Below, one piece after another: positions 7,112 through 14,581 of a stretch of DNA of 64,000 nucleotides. The stretch's first letter is position 1, and each line of letters opens with the position of its first letter. Position numbers and translations under genes: made by a program. Below the pieces are notes generated by a model. It saw nothing but the letters and a program-made list of their open reading frames with translations, did not search any database and had not been told where the DNA came from. This DNA comes from JACCZX01 sp963829995 (GTDB lineage Bacteria > Pseudomonadota > Gammaproteobacteria > Burkholderiales > Burkholderiaceae_F): the NCBI GenBank assembly GCA_963829995.1, contig CAWHKW010000022.1, positions 248,001 to 312,000 of the forward strand, read 5' to 3'.

Positions 7112-9373
7112 ATGGCATTGAGAAAGCAGGAAGTGAGAAAGGTCGAAGCGAAGGCGAAGCCTTCACGCGTGATGGCATACGACGAGCACGGCAAGATTGC
7201 GAAGAGCGCAATCAAAAAACTGGAGACAACATTGTTGTCTTCGACTGCGAAGTCGCATGGCGGGCGTTCGGCAGTGCCTGACGACGTTGCAGTTCAAAAC
7301 GGTGGCACTTCTGCTGACGCAACCAGCGGAGCAGTGCGGGGTCGACCCGGCCGCAAGCCGAAACAAAGCGCGGAACAGCTGCTCAACGGTGGCGTCGACG
7401 CGGTGCCCGAAGCAGTCGACGCGGGCGACGATCCGAGCGTGCAGATCGTAGAGAAGATGAGCGCAACCAAGTTGCGCGCCAAAGACCGCCGAGCCAAGGA
7501 AAAGGCGTTGAAAGAGGCGCTCGAGCGCAGCTACCACGGCACCGAGGAAGACCTCGAAACGCGCCGTAACAAATTGAAGGCGTTGATCAAGCTCGGCAAG
7601 GAGCGTGGCTTTCTGACGTACGCCGAGATCAATGATCACCTGCCCGACGCGCTGGTTGACGCCGAAGCGATCGACGCGATCATCAGCACGTTCAGCGACA
7701 TGGGTCTGCAGGTGTTCGACCAGGCGCCCGATGCTGAAACGGTGCTGATGAGCGAGAACGTTCCGGCGGCCACGCCCGACGACGCTGCCGAAGAAGAGGT
7801 CGAAGCCGCGCTGTCGACGGTCGATGCCGAGTTCGGCCGGACCACCGATCCGGTGCGTATGTACATGCGCGAGATGGGTTCGGTCGAGCTGCTGACGCGA
7901 GAAGGCGAGATTGAAATCGCCAAGCGCATCGAAGACGGTTTGAAGCACATGGTGATGGCCATCTCGGCGTGCCCCACGACGATCGCCGAAATTCTCGCGC
8001 ACGGCGAGCGCATTCGCGGCGCGGAGATTCCGATCGACGAAGTCGTCGATGGCCTGATGGATCCGCTGGCGGAAGACTTCCCAACTGCCGGTGGCGACGA
8101 GGAAGACGAAGAGGGCGAAGAAACGACTGACATCGGCGCCTCGGGCATGACCGCGGGTCAGCTCGACGAACTGAAAGTACGTGCGCTCGACAAGTTCGAC
8201 CACGTCACCAAGCTGTTCGACAAGATGCGCGTTTCGTTTGAAAAGGAAGGCTACAAGTCACCGGGCTACCTGAAGTCGCAGCAGAAAATTCTCGACGAGC
8301 TGATGAGCTTGCGTTTCACCGCCAAGATGGTCGAGCGGCTGTCGGACACGTTGCGGCGTCAGGTTGATGAAGTGCGGTCGATCGAAAAGCAGATCTACGA
8401 GATCACGGTCAACAAGTGCGGTATGCCGCGCACGCACTTTTTGAAGACGTTCCCCGGCAACGAGACGAATATGCGATGGGCGGGGCGCGAAGCCGATTCA
8501 GAGCAGGCGCATGCCGAAGTGCTACGACGCAATCTGCCGGCGGTGCAGGAGTTGCAAAGCAAGCTCGGGGCGCTGCAAAAACGGGTTGTGTTGCCGCTAA
8601 AGGACCTGCGCGAGGTCTACAAGCAGATGGCAACCGGCGAGGCGAAGGCTCGCAAGGCCAAGCGCGAAATGACCGAGGCCAACTTGCGGCTGGTGATTTC
8701 GATCGCGAAGAAATACACCAATCGCGGATTGCAGTTTCTCGACCTGATTCAGGAAGGCAATATCGGCCTGATGAAGGCGGTCGACAAATTTGAATATCGC
8801 CGTGGCTACAAGTTTTCGACGTACGCGACGTGGTGGATCCGCCAGGCGATCACGCGCTCGATTGCCGACCAGGCGCGCACGATCCGCATCCCGGTGCACA
8901 TGATCGAGACCATCAACAAGATGAATCGGATCAGTCGCCAGATTCTTCAGGAGACGGGTCAAGAGCCCGATCCGGCGACGCTCGCGGTCAAGATGGAAAT
9001 GCCGGAAGACAAGATCCGCAAGATCCTGAAGATCGCGAAGGAACCGATCAGCATGGAAACGCCGATCGGCGACGACGACGATTCGCATCTGGGCGATTTC
9101 ATCGAAGACACCTCGACGATCGCTCCGGTCGATGCCGCGCAGTACAACAGCCTGTCCGACGTGACCAAGGACGTGCTCGATTCGCTGACGCCGCGCGAAG
9201 CCAAGGTGCTGCGGATGCGGTTCGGCATCGAGATGTCGACCGATCACACGCTGGAGGAAGTCGGCAAACAGTTCGACGTTACGCGCGAGCGCATACGGCA
9301 GATCGAAGCCAAAGCGCTGCGCAAGCTTCGTCACCCGAGCCGCTCGGACAAGCTGAAGAGCTTCCTTGAGTAG
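7112..9373 (+). CDS. rpoD: RNA polymerase sigma factor RpoD (sigma 70)
   Basis: The primary sigma factor, 753 residues from ATG 7112 (preceded by ACAGGTGA); earlier in-frame GTG/ATG codons at 7010-7061 give an unconvincing leader. Region 1.1 starts at about residue 150 (LKALIKLGKERGFLTYAEIN). Then come region 1.2 (DPVRMYMREMGSVELLTREGE), an acidic non-conserved insert (EEDEEGEE), regions 2.1-2.4 (LRLVISIAKKYTNRGLQFLD, YKFSTYATWWIRQAITR), region 3, and region 4.2 (HTLEEVGKQFDVTRERIRQ). The roughly 145-residue lysine/alanine-rich N-terminal extension has an AT-hook-like RGRPGRKPK near residue 78. It is the last gene of the macromolecular synthesis operon. Confidence 0.96.
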   Translation: MALRKQEVRKVEAKAKPSRVMAYDEHGKIAKSAIKKLETTLLSSTAKSHGGRSAVPDDVAVQNGGTSADATSGAVRGRPGRKPKQSAEQLLNGGVDAVPEAVDAGDDPSVQIVEKMSATKLRAKDRRAKEKALKEALERSYHGTEEDLETRRNKLKALIKLGKERGFLTYAEINDHLPDALVDAEAIDAIISTFSDMGLQVFDQAPDAETVLMSENVPAATPDDAAEEEVEAALSTVDAEFGRTTDPVRMYMREMGSVELLTREGEIEIAKRIEDGLKHMVMAISACPTTIAEILAHGERIRGAEIPIDEVVDGLMDPLAEDFPTAGGDEEDEEGEETTDIGASGMTAGQLDELKVRALDKFDHVTKLFDKMRVSFEKEGYKSPGYLKSQQKILDELMSLRFTAKMVERLSDTLRRQVDEVRSIEKQIYEITVNKCGMPRTHFLKTFPGNETNMRWAGREADSEQAHAEVLRRNLPAVQELQSKLGALQKRVVLPLKDLREVYKQMATGEAKARKAKREMTEANLRLVISIAKKYTNRGLQFLDLIQEGNIGLMKAVDKFEYRRGYKFSTYATWWIRQAITRSIADQARTIRIPVHMIETINKMNRISRQILQETGQEPDPATLAVKMEMPEDKIRKILKIAKEPISMETPIGDDDDSHLGDFIEDTSTIAPVDAAQYNSLSDVTKDVLDSLTPREAKVLRMRFGIEMSTDHTLEEVGKQFDVTRERIRQIEAKALRKLRHPSRSDKLKSFLE

Positions 9374-9386
9374 AACGCTGTCCCAC

Positions 9387-9465
<79 letters not shown>

Positions 9466-9547
9466 TCCAACCGCAGCTTCGAACCGTCCGCCAGCCGTCT
9501 GCGACGGCACGCGGCCTTGCGCGCCGCTCCCACTGGTCGCGACGCGC

Positions 9548-9585
9548 TCCGTTGGTGCCGTGTTCGACTCACGGGAGGCCCACCA
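9548..9585 (+). repeat. Exact 38-bp copy of the tRNA 3' half (att-like direct repeat)
   Basis: Bases 9548-9585 repeat bases 9428-9465 of the upstream tRNA without a mismatch, from the 3' anticodon-stem strand through the T arm, acceptor and CCA. The offset is exactly 120 bp. The 82 bp between the copies hold no 5' tRNA half and no gene. Identity stops at both ends of the 38 bp. This is the pattern left by integration into a tRNA 3' end, or by a local slippage duplication. Confidence 0.85.
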
Positions 9586-9591
9586 CAATTC

Positions 9592-10995
9592 ATGTCTGAT
9601 CCGAAGGACTTCACTCATTTCGGTCTCGATCCGCTGATTCTTTCGGCGATCACCGAGATGGGTTACGCGACGCCGACGCCGATTCAGGCGAAAGCGATTC
9701 CGGTCGTGATGAAGGGGCTCGACGTGATGGGCGCGGCGCAGACCGGCACCGGCAAGACGGCGGGGTTTGCGTTGCCGATCATTCAGAAACTGTTGCCACA
9801 CGCGAGCGCCAGCATGTCACCGGCGCGGCATCCGGTGCGGGCGCTGATACTGGCGCCGACGCGCGAGCTGGCCGATCAAACAGCGGACAACGTTAAGAAG
9901 TACATTGCGAAGACGCCATTGCGTTGCGCGTTGGTCTACGGCGGCGTCGATATGGATCCGCAAACGGCCGCGCTGCGTTCTGGCGCTGAAATCCTGGTCG
10001 CAACGCCGGGCCGTCTGCTGGACCATCTGCAGCAAAAGAACACCAGCTTGTCGCAGGTGCAGATCGTCGTGCTCGACGAGGCCGATCGCATGCTCGACAT
10101 GGGTTTTTTGCCGGATATCTCTCGCATCCTGAATCTGCTGCCGAAGCAACGCCAAAGCCTGATGTTCTCGGCGACGTTCTCGGAAGAGATCAAGAAGCTC
10201 GCAGCTAATTTTTTGAAGGACCCGCAACTGATCGAAGTCGCGCGGCGCAATGCGACGGCAGATAACGTGACGCAGGAAGTCTTCAAGCTGCACGAATCCG
10301 AAAAGGTCGCGGCGCTGCTTGAACTGCTAGCTACGCGCGGTCCCGACGGTGGGCGACTGACTCAGGTCCTCGTATTCGTCAACGCCAAGATCGAATGCCG
10401 TCGACTCGCGCGTCAGTTGCAGAAAGCCGGTATCAACGCCGACGCGATTCATGGTGACAAAACACAGGATGAGCGCATGAAGGCGCTCGAGGGTTTCAAG
10501 ACGGATGCGATCGAGGTGCTGGTTGCGACCGATGTCGCCGCGCGCGGCCTCGACATCGTCGAGCTACCGGTTGTCATCAATTACGACGTGCCGTTCGCCG
10601 CCGAGGACTACATCCATCGGATCGGCCGCACCGGCCGCGCGGGCATGAGCGGTCTGACGATCATGCTGATGACGGGTTCCGAAGAGCGTGCCGTTGCCGC
10701 GATCGAGAAGTTAACGAAGCAGAAATTCGAGATCCGAACGTTGGAAGTTGCGCAACGTGACCGTGCCGAGCGCAGTGACCGGCGCGATCGTCCAACTCGG
10801 CGCGATGCTGTTGAGCGCCGGCCCGACCGCGTGCACGCGTCAAATGCTCAGCCGGTCGACGATTTTTTCAGCAAGCCGTATGTGGCGTCTTCGGTTGAGG
10901 CGACTGCAACGACCAGCCCGGCCGAACCCAGCGCTCCAATGAGTCGCGACAAACCAGTGCGGGTTGCCGCGCTGCTTGGTGGCAGCAAGCGCTGA
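9592..10995 (+). CDS. rhlE: DEAD-box ATP-dependent RNA helicase, RhlE type
   Basis: A 467-residue helicase starting at ATG 9592, only 6 bp after the tRNA-half repeat. The motifs are in order: Q motif (GYATPTPIQAKAIP), I (AQTGTGKTA), Ia (APTRELA), Ib (TPGRLLDH), II (DEAD), III (SAT), IV (VLVFVNAK), V (ATDVAARGLDI), VI (HRIGRTGRAG). The tail from about residue 385 is arginine/aspartate-rich (RDRAERSDRRDRPTRRD) and ends KPVRVAALLGGSKR, which matches RhlE proteins. It probably remodels structured RNA in ribosome assembly or mRNA decay. No ribosome-binding site is obvious upstream. Confidence 0.9.
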   Translation: MSDPKDFTHFGLDPLILSAITEMGYATPTPIQAKAIPVVMKGLDVMGAAQTGTGKTAGFALPIIQKLLPHASASMSPARHPVRALILAPTRELADQTADNVKKYIAKTPLRCALVYGGVDMDPQTAALRSGAEILVATPGRLLDHLQQKNTSLSQVQIVVLDEADRMLDMGFLPDISRILNLLPKQRQSLMFSATFSEEIKKLAANFLKDPQLIEVARRNATADNVTQEVFKLHESEKVAALLELLATRGPDGGRLTQVLVFVNAKIECRRLARQLQKAGINADAIHGDKTQDERMKALEGFKTDAIEVLVATDVAARGLDIVELPVVINYDVPFAAEDYIHRIGRTGRAGMSGLTIMLMTGSEERAVAAIEKLTKQKFEIRTLEVAQRDRAERSDRRDRPTRRDAVERRPDRVHASNAQPVDDFFSKPYVASSVEATATTSPAEPSAPMSRDKPVRVAALLGGSKR

Positions 10996-11000
10996 TCCAA

Positions 11001-11034
11001 TAGCGAGAGTCCGGCGCGGCACGCCGCCTCGCTA
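11001..11034. terminator. Hairpin between convergent rhlE and hydrolase gene
   Basis: Outer arms TAGCGAG (11001-11007) and CTCGCTA (11028-11034) enclose inner arms CGGCG and CGCCG around a CGGCA loop. It fills the 40-bp gap between two converging stop codons. There is no clear T tract on either side, so it may act as a barrier rather than a classic terminator. Confidence 0.4.
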
Positions 11035-11035
11035 A

Positions 11036-11872
11036 TCAGGCAGCCTGCCGCAACGGCTCACAGTCGTTCGCACGCTCGGCTCGATCGTCGAGGAACTTCA
11101 CGATCCGTTCCGTAACACGCGCCGCATGAGTGATCGGCCCCATGTGCCCCATCCCGCTCATGAACTCGTGCGTTGCCTCTGGCATCCAGCACCGCAGCAA
11201 CTCGCCAATTCGGCGAGTCGCCTCGGTTGTCTGTGTACCCGTCAGACACAGGACAGGAACCGCGAGCCTCGTCAGGTCGTGGCGTGAGTACTCGTCGGTG
11301 AACAGTGCGTGGAAATGCCCGATGATCGAAGGAATGCGCGCGGCGATCACGCGCTGACGTGCGTCCGGCATTTGCGCCCAGGCGCCTTGGCCCGACCAGA
11401 AATCGACGAACTGTTGCGCTGCGCGATCAGGTTGACCGAGGTCGTTCCAGCTCGTGATTGACCTAGCAGCGATCATGACCTGCTCCGCCGCGAGCGCACT
11501 TGCGCTGTCGTCGAATAGCAAACGAAACATCACCGGTTCGAACACGGCGATGCTGGCGATTCGACTGGGATGCAGCGCGGCCAGCTTCAAGGCGAGTGCA
11601 CCGCCGTAGGAGTGTCCGATCAGGTGGGCCGAAGCGGCATCGCGCAACAGCGGCTCGACCAGAGACGCTTCGTCTGCCAGTTTCATGCGATGCACGGAGT
11701 TCCACGCCGCGGTGCCGCCGTGGCCGTGCAGGTCGATTGCGTGCACGCGATAGCGCGATTGCAGAGCTTGCATCAGCGGATCCCATTGGCGACCCGAGCT
11801 CCCGCTCGAGTGCAGCAGCACGACTGTTGGACCCTGGCCGATGCTGCGTGTGTGCGGCGACAACATGTTCAT
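11036..11872 (-). CDS. Alpha/beta hydrolase
   Basis: A 278-residue alpha/beta-hydrolase-fold protein. Seen are the oxyanion strand VVLLHSSGSSGRQWDPL, the nucleophile elbow GHSYGG (Ser near residue 88), a late Asp region after LAVPVLCLTGTQT, and the histidine of SGMGHMGPITHA. This gives a complete Ser-Asp/Glu-His triad. The substrate cannot be told; the small size and cap fit esterases or C-C hydrolases. The start at 11872 (M-N-M-L-S-P) has GGAAAA upstream, whereas a start at 12007 would overlap the upstream gene. It follows the diiron-protein gene by 91 bp on the same strand, so the two may form an operon. Confidence 0.78.
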   Translation of the reverse strand: MNMLSPHTRSIGQGPTVVLLHSSGSSGRQWDPLMQALQSRYRVHAIDLHGHGGTAAWNSVHRMKLADEASLVEPLLRDAASAHLIGHSYGGALALKLAALHPSRIASIAVFEPVMFRLLFDDSASALAAEQVMIAARSITSWNDLGQPDRAAQQFVDFWSGQGAWAQMPDARQRVIAARIPSIIGHFHALFTDEYSRHDLTRLAVPVLCLTGTQTTEATRRIGELLRCWMPEATHEFMSGMGHMGPITHAARVTERIVKFLDDRAERANDCEPLRQAA

Positions 11873-11963
11873 GTGTTTTCCGGTGTGCGGTCCGCTTGTT
11901 GGTCCTGCGCCGCGCCCTCGTGGGTATCCGACTGCGATCCCCATGAGGGCGCGATGAACGATT

Positions 11964-12950
11964 TCAGTTGCCGCTGGATTCGGCGATCGAACCCAGTGCC
12001 GCCTCAATGCGCGCGCCTTGCTCGGGCGTGATCATTGAACCCAGCACCTCCAGGAAGCGCGGCTCCTGAACGCCTGAAAAGATGTATTGCCAGCGGTAGG
12101 CGCCAAGCATTACGGAGTGGATCGCCTGCTGCTGGCTCGCTGCGAATGAGCGCCCGGCCTGCAACAGGAAATAGTCGGTGTCGGATCGGGCCTGCATCTG
12201 CAGGATGCCGTCGACCGCGGCCACTAGCTCGATCAACTCGTTAACAGCCTGGTCGCGCTGCGCGGGCGACAGGCGCGCGTTCTCGCGCTTCCACTCGAGC
12301 TCGTCGAGGATCGCGTGTTGCGATTCCTCTTTCCAATGGAACAGGAATACGTCCTTCCACAGGGGTGACAGTTCCATATCGGGCTCGATGCTCGAGCGGT
12401 AGTGAGCCTGTGTGAACAGCTCGATATCGAGCGTCAGGCCGAGCACGGCCCAGGTCGACTTGCTGAGCACGGCGTTGGCGACGTCATTCGGCTGCGGCAT
12501 GAACGAATAGCCCGCCGGCATTCCGGCCGCTGCCATCTGATCGAGCCGGCGGAACAGTTCCTGGTGCTTGAGTTCCTCGTCGGTCATCCGAACCAGCGCC
12601 TCGAGGGCGATCTGGTCGCCCAGCCAGTGATCGCGGCTGACCTCCAGGATTTTCGCGCCGATGAAGCGCTCCACCAGTCCGAACATGTTGGCGTAGGTGC
12701 GGCCCTGAATCTGGCTCAGGAAACGGCGCTCGGCCGGTGTGACGAAGTCCAGTCCGTCGAGCTTTGCCAGCCCGTCCGGCAGAAACTTCATGCCAAAGTC
12801 GAACCGGCGGCCGCGAATCACGTCGTGCTCGATCTCCCAGCGAATGCGCTTCGAGACCTCGATAGTGCGTGCATAGCGATCGTGTGCGGTTAGTTGGGCG
12901 GGCATCGCGTCGCGGGTCGTGCCAACTGCTTCGTCTGCAACTGCTTCCAT
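11964..12950 (-). CDS. Ferritin-like diiron-carboxylate protein, function unknown
   Basis: A 328-residue, mostly helical protein. Two E...E-x-x-H pairs expected of a ferritin-like diiron centre are seen: Glu in LVERFIGAKILEVS with EELKHQ, and Glu in LDIELFTQAHY with EESQHAILDELEW. This suggests a four-helix bundle binding two irons, as in diiron oxygenases, hydroxylases or oxidases. I do not recognise a named family and make no claim about the substrate. No signal peptide is present, so it is probably cytoplasmic. The hydrolase gene follows on the same strand; together they could oxidise and then hydrolyse a small molecule, which is inference. Confidence 0.6.
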   Translation of the reverse strand: MEAVADEAVGTTRDAMPAQLTAHDRYARTIEVSKRIRWEIEHDVIRGRRFDFGMKFLPDGLAKLDGLDFVTPAERRFLSQIQGRTYANMFGLVERFIGAKILEVSRDHWLGDQIALEALVRMTDEELKHQELFRRLDQMAAAGMPAGYSFMPQPNDVANAVLSKSTWAVLGLTLDIELFTQAHYRSSIEPDMELSPLWKDVFLFHWKEESQHAILDELEWKRENARLSPAQRDQAVNELIELVAAVDGILQMQARSDTDYFLLQAGRSFAASQQQAIHSVMLGAYRWQYIFSGVQEPRFLEVLGSMITPEQGARIEAALGSIAESSGN

Positions 12951-13002
12951 GGTGTGCTCTCCTGTAGGTGAAACGTGAGTGGGTGATGCAACTAAGCAGT
13001 GC

Positions 13003-13554
13003 TTAGTACGAATACGCCCGCAGCGTCATCAGCGAGTGCGCACGGGTGCGGTCGATTTCACCCGTCAACTCGCGGGCGATCGAGTGCAGTTCGCTGCGAT
13101 CCAGGCCGATGTCGTGCAGCGTGCGTGCGTCGAGTTGGCTCAGGGCACGGTGGGTTGCGGCAGCCAACTGGTACCGCTGCCAGCTGCTGTACAGCCGCTT
13201 GAACTGTGCAACGAGGCTGGCTCCGATGGCCGCCAGGATCGCCCTCAAACTCGCGGCGCGAAACTCGCGAGCGGCTGCGTCCAACTCAAATGTCGACTGA
13301 TGTGATGGCGTCAACGAGCCGGCATCGACATCCGCAAATCCGTTCGATGCGGCGGCGTGCCGTGCCCATGCATCCAGAGCGTCTGCCGTGGAGTCCGCAG
13401 GCCCGATGCGGCAATCGTTGCTGGCCGCCGAAGTGGGCGCTGCTGTGTTCGAGTGCCGCACGGCATGGCTGCGCCCGATCGAGCCGAAGCTTGAGGAAGC
13501 ATCGGCAGCCGGCAGCGCCGTCGCGCTGAATGTGTGCATGATTGCCTCGTACAT
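13003..13554 (-). CDS. DUF1127 domain-containing protein with long N-terminal extension
   Basis: A 183-residue protein. The last ~45 residues match DUF1127: Y-x-x-x-x-A-T-H-R-A-L-S-Q-L-D-A-R-T-L-H-D-I-G-L-D-R-S-E-L. That domain occurs in small arginine-rich proteins, some of which act in RNA or phosphate and stress regulation. The first ~110 residues are low-complexity, Ala/Ser-rich and unlike the usual 50-70-residue DUF1127 proteins. The start at 13554 is set by AAGGA ten bases upstream; a longer start at 13602 lacks a site. It lies just upstream of the diiron gene on the same strand. Confidence 0.65.
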   Translation of the reverse strand: MYEAIMHTFSATALPAADASSSFGSIGRSHAVRHSNTAAPTSAASNDCRIGPADSTADALDAWARHAAASNGFADVDAGSLTPSHQSTFELDAAAREFRAASLRAILAAIGASLVAQFKRLYSSWQRYQLAAATHRALSQLDARTLHDIGLDRSELHSIARELTGEIDRTRAHSLMTLRAYSY

Positions 13555-13740
13555 CTGCGTTTTCCTTCGTGGCCGGTGACCGGCGAGTTCGATGGAGCGC
13601 ACTCTAGGCAGCGCAGGTAATCGCCCCTTTTCATTCGTGTTTCGGCGTGTATCGCTGCGTATCGCATCGTCGCGCCTGCACGTATCGCTGGCTGCGCTGC
13701 CTTCCTATAATTGCGACGGAAGAGGGAGGTCAGTTCGGCG

Positions 13741-14454
13741 ATGCCTGTTGCGCGGGTCCTGGTGGTCGACGACGATGCCGACGTGCGGAGGATGCTTTCC
13801 GACTATCTCGGCGCGCACGACTATGCGGTCGAGGCCGCCGCCAACGGGACCGAAATGCGCAAGCTCCTTGAGCGTGCGGTCCCGGATGCCGTGCTGCTTG
13901 ATGTGGGGCTGCCGGACGAGGACGGTCTGTCGCTCGCGCGGTTTTTGCGCGCGCATTACTCGGTTGGCATCATCATGGTTACCGGCGCTGACGGCGTTGT
14001 AGACCGCGTGGTCGGTCTCGAGATGGGTGCCGACGACTACATTGCCAAGCCATTCGATCCACGCGAGCTTCGTGCGCGCCTCAAAAGTGTCCTGCGTCGC
14101 CTTCGGGTCGATGGAGTTGCGGCTGCTGCGACGCTCGGTCGCGTGCTTCCGCGAATCGGGCGCTGCTCGCTCGACGTGGATGCGCGCCGCCTGCTGGACG
14201 CGGACGGTGTCGATGTCCCGATCACCGCAATGGAGTTCGACCTGCTCAAGACCTTTATCGAACATCCGAACAAGGCGTTGACGCGTGATCGTCTTTTGAC
14301 GCTGACCCGCAATCGTGAGTGGGAGCCGTTCGATCGATCGATCGATATCCGCATCGCGCGACTACGCCGCAAGGTCGAGATCGATCCTGACAATCCGCTG
14401 GCGATCCAGACAATTCGTGGCGCCGGCTACATGTACGTCCCGCCGGTGGACTAG
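13741..14454 (+). CDS. Two-component response regulator, OmpR/PhoB family
   Basis: A 237-residue regulator. The receiver domain (residues 1-120) has the acid pocket VVDDDAD, the phospho-acceptor Asp in LLDVGLPDEDGL near residue 54, the switch Thr in MVTGADG, and Lys in YIAKPFDPREL. The winged-helix effector (about 135-235) shows P-I-T-A-M-E-F-D-L-L and IDIRIARLRRKVE ending IRGAGYMYVP. GGGAGG lies 12 bp before the ATG. The hybrid kinase gene starts 127 bp downstream, so they probably form a cognate pair; the signal is unknown. Confidence 0.88.
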   Translation: MPVARVLVVDDDADVRRMLSDYLGAHDYAVEAAANGTEMRKLLERAVPDAVLLDVGLPDEDGLSLARFLRAHYSVGIIMVTGADGVVDRVVGLEMGADDYIAKPFDPRELRARLKSVLRRLRVDGVAAAATLGRVLPRIGRCSLDVDARRLLDADGVDVPITAMEFDLLKTFIEHPNKALTRDRLLTLTRNREWEPFDRSIDIRIARLRRKVEIDPDNPLAIQTIRGAGYMYVPPVD

Positions 14455-14581
14455 TCGTTGGCCTGCGCGGTTTCAGCCGGTACCCGATTGTTTCAGTTGC
14501 GTAACAGCGGGCGCGGAACTCAATGCGGGCCCCTAGACTGGCAAACCTTGCGGACTGCGCACTTCTGATTCAACAATTCTC

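Noticed and set aside
7163..8203. Long open frame antisense to rpoD (about 346 codons)
   Set aside because: It mirrors the codon pattern of a high-GC gene, shows no family motif and lies wholly within rpoD.
12950..13002. Small gene between the diiron and DUF1127 genes
   Set aside because: The gap is only about 50 bp, with no start-stop pair.
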